64,000 nt of DNA, from NCBI GenBank assembly GCA_022821645.1, contig JAJEDE010000025.1:1-64000 (forward strand). The letters are read 5' to 3'. The notes under the pieces were generated by a model. The model was not told the DNA's origin and searched no databases. It saw only the letters and a list, made by a program, of their open reading frames with translations. Origin of the DNA: Chloroflexota bacterium. Lineage in GTDB: Bacteria; Chloroflexota; UBA11872. Numbering within the stretch: position 1 is the first letter of the stretch; every line of letters begins with the position of its first letter. Shown one piece after another: positions 43,218 to 51,423 of this stretch. The translations under genes were made by a program, and so were the position numbers.

Positions 43218-44615
43218 ATGACCGCAATCATGCAACGGTTTGGACAGCGCCGACGCACCCTTCTACTACTGGCGGCGGCCGCGACCCTCGGCATCTTCCT
43301 GGCACGGCCGGCCGTCGCGCAGGCGCAGGGCGTGGAAGCCGAAGCCGTCTATGTGCTGAACACCTTCGCGTTCCTGGTCTGGGGCGCGCTGGTCATGTGG
43401 ATGAGCGCCGGCTTCGCCATGCTGGAGGCCGGGTCCGTACGGACCAAGAACGCCTCCATGATCTGTCTCAAGAACATCGGCCTCTACTCAATTGCCGGAC
43501 TCGCCTACTTCATCATCGGCTACAACCTGATGTACGGCGACCTCATCGGCAACTTCATCGGATCCTTCAAGCTCTTCTACGGACCGTCGGCCGAAGAGAT
43601 CGCGCTGGTCAACGGCGAGGGCGATGCGGCGGCCGTACTGGCCGGCGAAAACGCCTATTCCACGATGTCCGACTGGTTCTTCCAGATGGTCTTTGTCGCC
43701 GCGGCCGCCTCCATCGTGTCCGGCGCATTGGCCGAGCGGGTCAAGCTCTGGTCCTTTTTCCTGTTCGTCTTGATCCTCACCGCTGTCATCTACCCCATCG
43801 TCGGCGCCTGGACCTGGGGTGGCGGCTGGCTGGACGGCCTGGGCTTCAAGGACTTCGCCGGCTCCACCATCGTGCACAGCACCGGTGGCTGGGCCGCGCT
43901 CGCCGGCATAATCGTCGTCGGTCCCCGGCTGGGCAAGTTCAGGAAAGACGGCACGGCCCGCTCCACGCCGCCGTCAAATGTCCTGATGGTCACGCTCGGC
44001 GTCTTCATCCTCTGGCTCGGTTGGTTTGGCTTCAACGGCGGTTCCCAACTGGCGCTGGGCAGCGCCGCCGACGCCATCGCCATGAGCCACGTGCTCGTCA
44101 ACACCAACCTCGCCGCCGCGGCCGGAGCCATGGCCGCCCTGGTGGCGTCGCGGCCGATTTTCGGACGCACCGACGTGTTGGGCGGCCTGAACGGCGCCCT
44201 GGCCGGACTGGTGTCCATCACCGCCGGACCCGACATCGTCGATCACTACTGGGCGATCATCATCGGCGCCATCGGCGGCGTGATCTGCGTGGCCGGGATG
44301 AAGCTGCTGGAGAAGCTGCGACAGGACGACGTGGTCGGCGCGGTTCCCGTGCACTTGTTCGCGGGTATCTGGGGAACCCTCGCCGTCTGCATCGCCGCTG
44401 GCGGCATGTTCCATGTCCAGTTGATCGGCATTCTGGCCATCGGCGCCTTCGTGTTCATCGTTTCCTTTGGGCTCTGGAAGCTCATGGAAATGACCATCGG
44501 CTCGCGCGTGTCGCAACAGGTCGAGCAACTCGGCCAGGACGCCGGCGAACTTCGCATCGAGGCCTACCCCGAGTTCGTCCTCATGCCCGAGGAGTACGAC
44601 GGCGAGGACGATTAG
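43218..44615 (+). CDS. amt: Ammonium transporter (Amt family)
   Basis: A 465-residue Amt protein with a cleavable signal peptide (Ala-rich, ending at about residue 37) and 11 membrane helices. Family features: 'FLVWGALVMWMSAGFAMLEAG', 'GAWTWGGGWL' and 'GFKDFAGSTIVHSTGGWAAL' with the first pore His, 'LGWFGFNGGSQLA', and the second pore His in 'VGAVPVHLFAGIWG'. It conducts ammonium or ammonia across the inner membrane. ATG 43218 is 7 nt after GAGGGG; the ATG-less upstream frame is not conserved. No adjacent glnK was found. Confidence 0.95.
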   Translation: MTAIMQRFGQRRRTLLLLAAAATLGIFLARPAVAQAQGVEAEAVYVLNTFAFLVWGALVMWMSAGFAMLEAGSVRTKNASMICLKNIGLYSIAGLAYFIIGYNLMYGDLIGNFIGSFKLFYGPSAEEIALVNGEGDAAAVLAGENAYSTMSDWFFQMVFVAAAASIVSGALAERVKLWSFFLFVLILTAVIYPIVGAWTWGGGWLDGLGFKDFAGSTIVHSTGGWAALAGIIVVGPRLGKFRKDGTARSTPPSNVLMVTLGVFILWLGWFGFNGGSQLALGSAADAIAMSHVLVNTNLAAAAGAMAALVASRPIFGRTDVLGGLNGALAGLVSITAGPDIVDHYWAIIIGAIGGVICVAGMKLLEKLRQDDVVGAVPVHLFAGIWGTLAVCIAAGGMFHVQLIGILAIGAFVFIVSFGLWKLMEMTIGSRVSQQVEQLGQDAGELRIEAYPEFVLMPEEYDGEDD

Positions 44616-44655
44616 CCCGAGCAATTGATGGGCTAAGCGCTGAATTGCCTATGCC

Positions 44656-44687
44656 GCGCGGAGGCGGGCCCACGCCCGCCTCCGCGC
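44656..44687. terminator. Perfect 14-bp hairpin after amt
   Basis: GCGCGGAGGCGGGC (44656-44669) and its exact complement (44674-44687) flank a CCAC loop, 41 nt after the amt stop. It lacks a U-run but is the strongest perfect hairpin in the window; likely an intrinsic terminator or 3'-end stabiliser. Confidence 0.6.
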
Positions 44688-44707
44688 AGGTCGTGTCTGA
44701 CTCACGC

Positions 44708-44907
44708 TCATGAGAGACCGTTGCAAAACGCCCCGCGCACTCAAATGCAGGGCGGCTCCTTCTCCCTCTCCCCGTGGGAGAGGGTTGGGGTGAGGGTCTT
44801 CCGGGCAACCAACCCCCGGTTACGCAAAGGTCTCTCCTGGGGGGAGAGGGTTGAGGTGAGGGGTCTCCCGCGCAACCAAGCCTCGGTTACGCAAAGGTCT
44901 CTCATGA
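44708..44907. mobile_element. 200-bp MITE-like element with 17-bp terminal inverted repeats
   Basis: The ends are TCATGAGAGACCGTTGC (44708-44724) and the inverse of TCATGAGAGACCTTTGC (44891-44907), matching at 16 of 17 positions. Inside are the palindrome CTCTCCCCGTGGGAGAG and a tandem partial duplication: the segment around GGTTACGCAAAGGTCTCTC occurs at about 44818-44836 and again at 44885-44903. There is no coding sequence. No clear target-site duplication is seen. A worn relative is at 41133-41243. Confidence 0.7.
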
Positions 44908-45083
44908 CCGGGAGGGCCGGCGCTCAGACTGGTGGCGAATGGCGTCGATGCGCGACCGTCCCTGTCCGCCGTCAGCTTGGCTGCGGCAGTTCAGGCAGGT
45001 CTCCCCGTATCCGATAGACTGCCGCTCAATTCGCCGTCGGGAGTGCACGGATGGCCGTTGACCTCAGCCTGTGCACGGTTCGC

Positions 45084-45112
45084 CACGCGCTAATTTTGCA
45101 AAAGAGCGCGTG
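45084..45112. promoter_or_regulatory. Palindromic operator or hairpin before ATP-grasp operon
   Basis: CACGCGCT (45084-45091) and AGCGCGTG (45105-45112) flank a spacer containing the inner palindrome TTTTGCAAAA. GGATAAAA, a -10-like sequence, follows at 45122-45129, a few bases before the ATG at 45137. The arrangement fits a repressor site over a promoter; an RNA hairpin is the alternative. The rest of the 44616-45136 gap is covered by the terminator and repeat entries; no gene is seen there. Confidence 0.5.
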
Positions 45113-45136
45113 AACGCTGCCGGATAAAACACCCGT

Positions 45137-46570
45137 ATGGACTTCAAGAAGTATGAACTTGACGCGCGCATCTACGACGAAATGTTCCATGCGGATGGAA
45201 CCGCCCGAACCCATTACGACGGTGTCCACACCGCCTTAACCGAGACGTCCGCGCCTGACCTGGCCGATATCCAGGACCAGGTGACCGGCTCCTTCTCCAG
45301 CGAGGGAATCTCCTTCAAGGTCTACGGCGACGAAGAAGGCGACGAACGCATCATCCCCGTCGACTGCCTGCCGCGCGTGCTCTCGGCCGGCGAGTGGCGC
45401 GAACTCGAGACCGGCCTGACCCAGCGCCTCAAGGCCCTCAATCTCTTCCTGGCCGATGTCTACGGTCCGGCCCGCATCGTCGAGGACGGCGTAATCCCTG
45501 TCGACGTCGTGCGCGGCTGTCCGCAGTACCGGATCGAAATGCGTGGCTTCCAGGCCCCGCACGGCGTCTGGGTCGCCATCTGCGGAACCGACCTCGTTCG
45601 CACCAACGAGGGCTTCAAGGTCCTCGAAGACAACTTGCGCGTGCCCTCTGGCGTCGCCTACATGCTCGCCAATCGCAAAGCCGTCAAGGCCAGCTTCCGA
45701 CGCCTCTACCGCGCCTCGCGAGTCCAGGAAATCGAGCATTACGGGCGAGTCCTCCGCACAACCCTTGAGGAACTGGCACCCGCTGGAACATCCGACCCGA
45801 CCATCGCGTTGCTAACCCCCGGCGTCTACAACTCGGCCTTCTACGAGCACATGTTCCTGGCCGGACAAATCGGCGCGGAGCTTGTCGAGGGGCGCGATCT
45901 CCTGGTGGACGACGGCGTCGTCTACATGCGCACGACCGCCGGACTGCGGCGGGTCGATGTGATCTACCGGCGTATCGACGACGACTTCCTGGACCCTGTC
46001 GTATTCCGTGAAGACTCCCTGCTCGGCGTCCCCGGACTCTTGCACGCCTGCACGCAGGGCAACGTCACGCTGGCCAATGCCCCGGGCACCGGAGTCGCCG
46101 ACGACAAGAGCGTCTACGCCTACGTTCCCGACATGATTCGCTACTACCTGGCGGAAGAACCGATCATCGCTAACGTCCAGACAAACCTGTGTCGTAATCC
46201 CGAAGGACTCGAATACACGCTCGACAACCTGGCAAACCTCGTGGTCAAGCGCGTCGGCGAGTCCGGCGGCTACGGCATGCTCATCGGTCCCCATGCCACG
46301 CCCGCCGAGCGCTCGGAATACGCGGAGCAGGTGCGGGCCAATCCTGCCGACTTCATCTCGCAACCCGTGCTCGCCCTGTCGCGGGCGCCCTGTCTAATCG
46401 ATGGCCGCATCGAACCTCGCCACGTTGACCTGCGCCCCTTCGTGCTGCATGGCCGCCAGACCCGCATCGTCCCCGGCGCGTTCTGTCGCGTCGCCCTGCG
46501 CCGCGGCAGCCTCGTGGTCAACTCCAGCCAGGGCGGCGGTGGCAAGGACCTCTGGGTGCTGGAGAACTAA
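45137..46570 (+). CDS. Circularly permuted ATP-grasp type 2 protein
   Basis: A 477-residue protein of the circularly permuted ATP-grasp family (DUF404/DUF407). Markers: 'IPVDCLPRVLSAGEWRELE' near residue 75, 'VYGPARIVEDGVIP', 'GVWVAICGTDLVRTNEGF', 'VLEDNLRVPSGVAYML' and 'NLVVKRVGESGGYGMLIG'. Such enzymes are predicted ATP-dependent ligases; in comparative studies they cluster with alpha-E and transglutaminase-like proteins, exactly as here, in a predicted peptide-synthesis or modification system whose product is unknown. Confidence 0.92.
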   Translation: MDFKKYELDARIYDEMFHADGTARTHYDGVHTALTETSAPDLADIQDQVTGSFSSEGISFKVYGDEEGDERIIPVDCLPRVLSAGEWRELETGLTQRLKALNLFLADVYGPARIVEDGVIPVDVVRGCPQYRIEMRGFQAPHGVWVAICGTDLVRTNEGFKVLEDNLRVPSGVAYMLANRKAVKASFRRLYRASRVQEIEHYGRVLRTTLEELAPAGTSDPTIALLTPGVYNSAFYEHMFLAGQIGAELVEGRDLLVDDGVVYMRTTAGLRRVDVIYRRIDDDFLDPVVFREDSLLGVPGLLHACTQGNVTLANAPGTGVADDKSVYAYVPDMIRYYLAEEPIIANVQTNLCRNPEGLEYTLDNLANLVVKRVGESGGYGMLIGPHATPAERSEYAEQVRANPADFISQPVLALSRAPCLIDGRIEPRHVDLRPFVLHGRQTRIVPGAFCRVALRRGSLVVNSSQGGGGKDLWVLEN

Positions 46571-46575
46571 GCCAC

Positions 46576-47544
46576 GTGCTGTCCCGCAGTGCCGAGGGTC
46601 TCTACTGGATGGGCCGCTACCTGGAGCGCGCCCAGCATCTCAGCCGCCTGCTGCGCATGCAGACGGAGGCCCTGGTTGATCGCCCGGTCAACGAGATCCA
46701 CTTCGGCTGGCTGCGCGTCTACGGAAGCCTGCACCGCCAACCTCCCGTCGGCAGCCTCGAACTCCTCGCCCAGGACGACTTCACCCTGGCGGACTCGTAC
46801 ACCCTGGCGGACGACCTCACGTTCGAACCCACCAATCCGGACTCGGTGTGGAGCGGAATCTCGAACGGACGCGAAAACGCCCGCCACGTGCGTCACTGCC
46901 TCAGCGCCGAAATGTGGACCTGCCTGAATCGAACCTATCTGCGCGTTCAGGGCATGACGATCCAGGACATCTGGGCGTCGTCGCCTGAGCGCTTCTATGC
47001 AGAGACCGTGGCCGACATCGACACCTTTGCCGGCGTGGCCGCGGCCACGATGTACCGCGACGAAGGCTGGCGATTCCTGAACCTCGGGCGCGCGATCGAG
47101 CGCGTGCAACTCTCGTCCGCGCTGCTCCAGGCCCAGATCGTGGCTGCCGACCGCACCCGCGATGATTCCGAAGCCGCCTGGACCGGCCTGCTGCGCCTGT
47201 ATCACGCGCTCGAGGCCTACCACCGGACCCACGGCCTCACCGTCGAGCCGCGCCAGGTTCTGGACCTGTTGGCTACCGATGCCCGCCTGCCCGACTCCCT
47301 CTGCCGGTCGCTGGACATGCTCTCCGCCGAACTCGCCGACACGGCCGCCAGCCCCAATGGCCGGGCTGCCGCCGCCGCGCAACGACTCATCGGTCGCATG
47401 AGCGCCCTCGTCAACTACGACTGGCTGGACCAGGACGACCAGCAGGCCTTGCTCCAGCGGCTGGACGCGCACGGACGAGACCTCCACGACCTGGTGGCGG
47501 ATTCCTTCTTCAACTACCCGGTTCACGACGCCCCGGTTCGCTGA
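46576..47544 (+). CDS. Alpha-E domain protein (DUF403)
   Basis: A 322-residue all-helical protein of the alpha-E family. It opens with 'LSRSAEGLYWMGRYLERAQH', the hallmark, and has 'VAAATMYRDEGWRFLNLGRA' followed by an E-R-x-Q segment. GTG 46576 is 5 nt after the ATP-grasp stop. It is the second member of the ATP-grasp/alpha-E/transglutaminase trio. The family has no proven activity; the conserved helices suggest a scaffold or enzyme acting with the ATP-grasp partner. Confidence 0.92.
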   Translation: MLSRSAEGLYWMGRYLERAQHLSRLLRMQTEALVDRPVNEIHFGWLRVYGSLHRQPPVGSLELLAQDDFTLADSYTLADDLTFEPTNPDSVWSGISNGRENARHVRHCLSAEMWTCLNRTYLRVQGMTIQDIWASSPERFYAETVADIDTFAGVAAATMYRDEGWRFLNLGRAIERVQLSSALLQAQIVAADRTRDDSEAAWTGLLRLYHALEAYHRTHGLTVEPRQVLDLLATDARLPDSLCRSLDMLSAELADTAASPNGRAAAAAQRLIGRMSALVNYDWLDQDDQQALLQRLDAHGRDLHDLVADSFFNYPVHDAPVR

Positions 47545-47548
47545 CCCG

Positions 47549-48451
47549 ATGGCGGGTCCGGTCCGCTACCAGGTCGAGCACGAGTCGCGCTACACCTACA
47601 CCGCGCCCGCCCGCTCCTGCGTCATGCGCCTCTGCCTCAAGCCGCGCGGCGACGGCGGTCAGCGGCTGGTGCGGTTCGCGGTTTCCACCGATCCCGCATC
47701 CACCCTTGGTGTTGAGACTGACGCCTTCGGCAACACCCGGCACGTGCTCAATCTCCATCGCGAGCACGCCGGCCTTGTCATTTCAGCCTCGTGCGCCATC
47801 GAGATTCCTCCGTCGCCGCTCCTGCCCGAATCGCTGGTCGCCGATGCCTGGACGGCGATTCATGCCGAGCGTGATGCCTTCGCCGACTGGGACTTCACCC
47901 GCCCCAGCGCCCTCACAACGCCATCGCCCGCGCTCGCCGCGTTCATGCGCCGCTGCGGCATCCGTGTTCGAGACGATCCGCTGGAGAGCCTGCGCCGCCT
48001 GTCCGACGCGCTGCATGACGGCTTCACATACAGCCCCGGCAGCACCTCGGTCATTTCGCCCATCGATCACATTCTCGAAACCGGCCACGGCGTCTGCCAG
48101 GACTACGCCCACGTCATGATCGCCGTCGCGCGGTCGTGGGGAATCCCCACCCGTTACGTCTCCGGCTACCTCCACGTCACCGGCGCCGCAGGCGAGCAGG
48201 CGCCGTCAACCTTGACCCATGCCTGGGCTGAATGCCGCCTGCCCGGCCTCGGCTGGATCGGCTTCGACCCCACCAACCGCACCCTCGCCGACCATCGCCA
48301 CGTCCGCCTCGCCGTCGGCCGCGACTACCAGGACGTCGCCCCCACCCGCGGCGTCTTCCGCGGCCCCGGCCAAAGCCACCTCCACGTCACCGTCCGCATC
48401 CACCCGCTGACCGAACCGCCAGCGAAATCCCTCCACGACCGGCGCCCCTGA
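47549..48451 (+). CDS. Transglutaminase-like cysteine protease family protein
   Basis: A 300-residue protein with an N-terminal bacterial transglutaminase-associated domain ('YQVEHESRYTYTAPARSCVM'; short beta-sandwich) and a papain-like transglutaminase core. The catalytic triad is visible: Cys in 'ETGHGVCQDYAHVMIAVAR' (about 184), His in 'LTHAWAECRLPGLGW' and Asp in 'GFDPTNRTL'. It may hydrolyse or form peptide bonds. It is the last gene of the trio, 4 nt after the alpha-E gene. Confidence 0.93.
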   Translation: MAGPVRYQVEHESRYTYTAPARSCVMRLCLKPRGDGGQRLVRFAVSTDPASTLGVETDAFGNTRHVLNLHREHAGLVISASCAIEIPPSPLLPESLVADAWTAIHAERDAFADWDFTRPSALTTPSPALAAFMRRCGIRVRDDPLESLRRLSDALHDGFTYSPGSTSVISPIDHILETGHGVCQDYAHVMIAVARSWGIPTRYVSGYLHVTGAAGEQAPSTLTHAWAECRLPGLGWIGFDPTNRTLADHRHVRLAVGRDYQDVAPTRGVFRGPGQSHLHVTVRIHPLTEPPAKSLHDRRP

Positions 48452-48595
48452 GCGCAGCACCCAACCGCTCTCGCCGCCGGCCTCCTCGACGGACGCCCGT
48501 CTCCTTTCCCGAGACCGGAAAGTCAGGCGTCCCTGGCGGCGTCCTCAAGCCTGTCGGCATGACGCTTTGCGACGGCGCCGAGCAGACCCTCCTTG

Positions 48596-49348
48596 TCAGT
48601 CACAGTCAGAAGCCTCCGGATCTCTCACCGGTCGGACCGACACCTCAGCAGCAACGCCGAAATGGTCCGAGAGCTTCCGGTCCCCATGAATGTTGCTGAT
48701 CGCATTCACGGAGCCGACCGCCCAATCCGCACTCAGCGCAATGTGATCGATGCTCTTCCGTCCCCGAAGGGCAAGTTCGGACGTGATGATCCGCAGCTTC
48801 GGCTCAAAGGCCTCTAGGAGCGCCAAACGAAGCGCCCGAGGTGCCCGGCTGCCCTGACCGATTCTCTGGTTGAAATCTCCCATCACAATCAACCGCTTCG
48901 CATCGACCCGCTCGAGAATCTTCGTAAGGCCTACCAGGCACTCCTCATGGTCCTGCCACCGCAACCTGCGCTCCGCCCCCCGCCGAGCCTCGGTCCGCGA
49001 TCCAAACCAGGGAATGCAGATTCCAATAACCGCCACCTCGCCCACTGAAGTCTGCGTGATCCCCGAAACAAAACGTCCCGGCGGCAGCGAATCGATCCCC
49101 AGGTCATCGACCTGGTGCCAAGTCTCTTTTGACCACAGCAAAACCTTACGACGGTTCTTCTTTAGCCCGTATCCATAATCCGGCCGCGAGCAAATCGCAT
49201 GTCCACCCTGGCCAAGCAGCTCGTCATGCGTCTCGGTCAGACAGATAATCTCCGGACCATTTCGATCAATATGACCCAGGATTTCCGGCGTTCGCCACGA
49301 CTTCGGCGTAGCAAACTCAACATTCCAGTTGACTATGCGCAGAGACAT
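48596..49348 (-). CDS. Endonuclease/exonuclease/phosphatase (EEP) family hydrolase
   Basis: A 250-residue EEP-fold protein. Catalytic motifs: 'RIVNWNVEFATP' (Asn), 'IICLTETHDE' (metal-binding Glu), 'RLIVMGDFNQRIG' (Asp and Asn), 'KSIDHIALS' and 'LSDHFGV' (terminal Asp-His). All are present, so activity is likely. The fold cleaves phosphodiesters or phosphomonoesters in nucleic acids, lipids or nucleotides; the substrate here is unknown. It is divergent from the DUF4268 gene. Codon use is less G/C-biased than in core genes, suggesting an accessory patch. Confidence 0.87.
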   Translation of the reverse strand: MSLRIVNWNVEFATPKSWRTPEILGHIDRNGPEIICLTETHDELLGQGGHAICSRPDYGYGLKKNRRKVLLWSKETWHQVDDLGIDSLPPGRFVSGITQTSVGEVAVIGICIPWFGSRTEARRGAERRLRWQDHEECLVGLTKILERVDAKRLIVMGDFNQRIGQGSRAPRALRLALLEAFEPKLRIITSELALRGRKSIDHIALSADWAVGSVNAISNIHGDRKLSDHFGVAAEVSVRPVRDPEASDCD

Positions 49349-49516
49349 AAACTTAAGTTCTTCGCGTATATGCCAAATCGACTAGTCGTGCTCTTTGGCG
49401 CTCAATAGCGTAAGAGACATGCACAGGCTAGCATACTTGCGTCTGAGTCGAACAATGTGCCACGCTGAACATCAACGCTATTCAGTCATAGATGCTGGGA
49501 TGCTAGGGAGACTGCC

Positions 49517-50482
49517 ATGCCTGAACGTGAAGGCGAGAGCGAGCAGTTGGCCGTTCGCGACAAGTGGGAGCATGAGGCGCACAACTTCACTCCTTGGCTG
49601 GCCGAGAATCTTCAGGTGCTGGGCGATTCGCTGGGGTTAAAGCTGGAATGGATCCAATCGGAAGTGCCGATAGGTCCGTATTTTCTCGACATTCTGGCGA
49701 GAGAGACTCGCGAGGATGTGAAGGTAGCCATCGAAAACCAGTTGGAAGAGACCAATCTCCACCATCTCGGCCAGCTACTCACTTATGCGACCGGATGCGG
49801 TGCGCACATTGCTATATGGGTGGCGCCGGAATTCGGCTACGAGCACGCCCAGGCTCTCCATCTGCTCAACGAATGGACGAATGAGCGGATTCGCTTCTAC
49901 GGCGTGAAAGTCGAGGTCATCAAGAAGGCTGGTGCTCTGTGTCCAGAGCCGAGGTTCCGCGAGGTGGTCTACCCGGGCGGCTGGAACCAGGCGGCCAGTC
50001 GTCCGTCTACAGTGATGCCCCTATCCAAACGGCAGCATCACGAGTTTTTTCAACCGATCGTTAGTAAGCTGCTGGCAGACAGCTTTGCCGATAGTGTGTA
50101 CCAGAGATTTAACCACGAGGATCGCACCTTCCCTTCCCGCCTCCACAAGGGAATAGCCTACGCAGTGTCCTTTTACAAAGACAAGGCGTGGGTATCACTC
50201 CATATCGAATTAGATGATATCCAGCGGACTAAGCAAGTGTTCGATGAGTTGAAGGCCTACCGCGAGCAGGTACAGGAGAGTGTCATCGCCGGTTCCGGCA
50301 GAGATTGGCGGTGGAACAGGCATGACTCGTTCTTGTTCTCCAGCATAAACATCGTAAGCGACGGGTCAATCGACGATCCTCCGGCAAAGCTGGAGGAGAC
50401 CAGAGCCTGGATGCTCGATCTGCTACCGAAGCTTGAGGAGGCCTTCGACCCGCACCTCAAGGAGATCTTGGCTTCCAAGTAA
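49517..50482 (+). CDS. DUF4268 protein with PD-(D/E)XK nuclease-like domain
   Basis: A 321-residue protein. The N-terminal half has a PD-(D/E)XK-like core: 'EVPIGPYFLDILARET' (Asp), 'VKVAIENQLEETNLHHLG' (E-x-Q in the usual E-x-K position) and 'HAQALHLLNEW'. The C-terminal half is DUF4268-like ('QHHEFFQPIVSKLLADS', 'DKAWVSLHIEL'). Such proteins occur in variable genome islands and are suspected defence nucleases, without proven action. Codon bias is weaker than in core genes. ATG 49517, after GGGAG. No methylase is adjacent. Confidence 0.82.
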   Translation: MPEREGESEQLAVRDKWEHEAHNFTPWLAENLQVLGDSLGLKLEWIQSEVPIGPYFLDILARETREDVKVAIENQLEETNLHHLGQLLTYATGCGAHIAIWVAPEFGYEHAQALHLLNEWTNERIRFYGVKVEVIKKAGALCPEPRFREVVYPGGWNQAASRPSTVMPLSKRQHHEFFQPIVSKLLADSFADSVYQRFNHEDRTFPSRLHKGIAYAVSFYKDKAWVSLHIELDDIQRTKQVFDELKAYREQVQESVIAGSGRDWRWNRHDSFLFSSINIVSDGSIDDPPAKLEETRAWMLDLLPKLEEAFDPHLKEILASK

Positions 50483-50584
50483 CCATCAGCAGGTCGGACC
50501 GGCCGCCATCCGTGCAGTGCTACGCAAGACGACCGGCGAGGCCGGCAGACTCGAGGCTTTTCCTTGGACGAGAAGTCTCTACGC

Positions 50585-50905
50585 CTACTCGCCCACGTCG
50601 GAGAAATTAGTGATAGCGACGTCGCCTTCCGGAAACTCCGCCACGATCTTGAGCTTGCCGCCCACCGCCTCGATATACGACCGCAGGCTCGACACATAAA
50701 CGTCCGCCCGCTGCTCCAACTTTGACACCGCCGGCTGGTTCACCTTCAGCATCTTCGCCATGTCCCGCTGGGTCAGCGCCCGCGCTCGGCGAAGCTCATG
50801 CAGCGGCATTTCGGCCAGCAATTCCTGCTTCATATCGTCCACGCGCCGCCGACGCTCCGGCGTGAAGTCCCTGGTCAGCTCGCTGAACGGATGGCGTCCG
50901 CTCAT
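50585..50905 (-). CDS. Xre-family helix-turn-helix regulator, antitoxin-like
   Basis: A 106-residue DNA-binding protein. The HTH is 'LTQRDMAKMLKVNQPAVSKL' (about 44-63), preceded by a helical dimer region and followed by 'YVSSLRSYIEAVGGKLKIVAEF' (a C-terminal strand typical of HigA-like antitoxins; shown in part). ATG 50905 has GGGAGAGG 8 nt upstream and overlaps the stop of a 53-codon frame (ATGA). The layout resembles a HigBA-type module in which the small partner comes first, but the partner is not a recognisable RelE/HigB toxin. Confidence 0.85.
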   Translation of the reverse strand: MSGRHPFSELTRDFTPERRRRVDDMKQELLAEMPLHELRRARALTQRDMAKMLKVNQPAVSKLEQRADVYVSSLRSYIEAVGGKLKIVAEFPEGDVAITNFSDVGE

Positions 50906-51063
50906 TCGATCAACCTCTCCCTTCGCAGTTCTTCCAGGTGCTCGCTGCAGAGGTCGTAGGCCAGCGGCACGAACTGCCCGCAGAGCCTGTCGTTCCCCGT
51001 CTTGTCGCCGCCACCATTCCCCGGGCTTGTCCGTGTACGCAGTCTCCCAGGGCATGGTCGCAT
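50902..51063 (-). CDS. 53-residue protein upstream of Xre regulator
   Basis: ATG 51063 has a strong GAGGA site 5 nt upstream. The frame ends in TGA overlapping the Xre ATG (ATGA). The product is Arg/Gly-rich at first (residues 1-25), then helical: 'GQFVPLAYDLCSEHLEELRR'. It has two Cys. It is not similar to toxins known to me. A palindrome covers its ribosome site. Translational coupling with the regulator makes it a plausible partner; it could also be a remnant. Confidence 0.5.
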   Translation of the reverse strand: MRPCPGRLRTRTSPGNGGGDKTGNDRLCGQFVPLAYDLCSEHLEELRRERLIE

Positions 51064-51066
51064 GAT

Positions 51067-51082
51067 ATTCCTCGCAAGGAAT
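51067..51082. promoter_or_regulatory. Palindrome over ribosome site of the 53-residue gene
   Basis: On the minus strand: ATTCCTTGCGAGGAAT, 6-bp arms with a TGCG loop, ending 3 nt before ATG 51063. It could be the operator of the Xre protein or an RNA hairpin hiding the GAGGA site. The remaining gap, 51083-51423, shows no gene or repeat I can support. Confidence 0.5.
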
Positions 51083-51423
51083 CATCGCGGGTATGAGGGA
51101 CGCGTCGGCGGCAGTGGTCCTGGCAGCACTCAGCCCGCCCCCGTTCCTGGTGAGCCAAGGTGCCGTCCCCTGCGGCCCGAGTCGAACCACACCCCTGCCA
51201 GCAACGCGTGCACTGATTGCATTGCCGGCATTGACGTCATTGCCAGCACCCCCCATCCCCGGCCCCGGCTCGCCCTGGACCGAGGACTCGGCGCCCGTGA
51301 CCTGAAAGCCCGCTTGACGACCACCACAGACACTTCGAACGCGGCGAGAAGGCGCCTCCCCCGTGCAGGCGACCATTCCCAGAAGTCGCGCGTCCTCGTC
51401 CACTGGCTTCCTGGCAGTCACAG

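Noticed and set aside
50910-51158. An 82-codon minus-strand frame upstream of the Xre gene as the toxin
   Set aside because: It has no ribosome site and low-complexity content; the 53-codon frame in another register has a strong site and an ATGA overlap.
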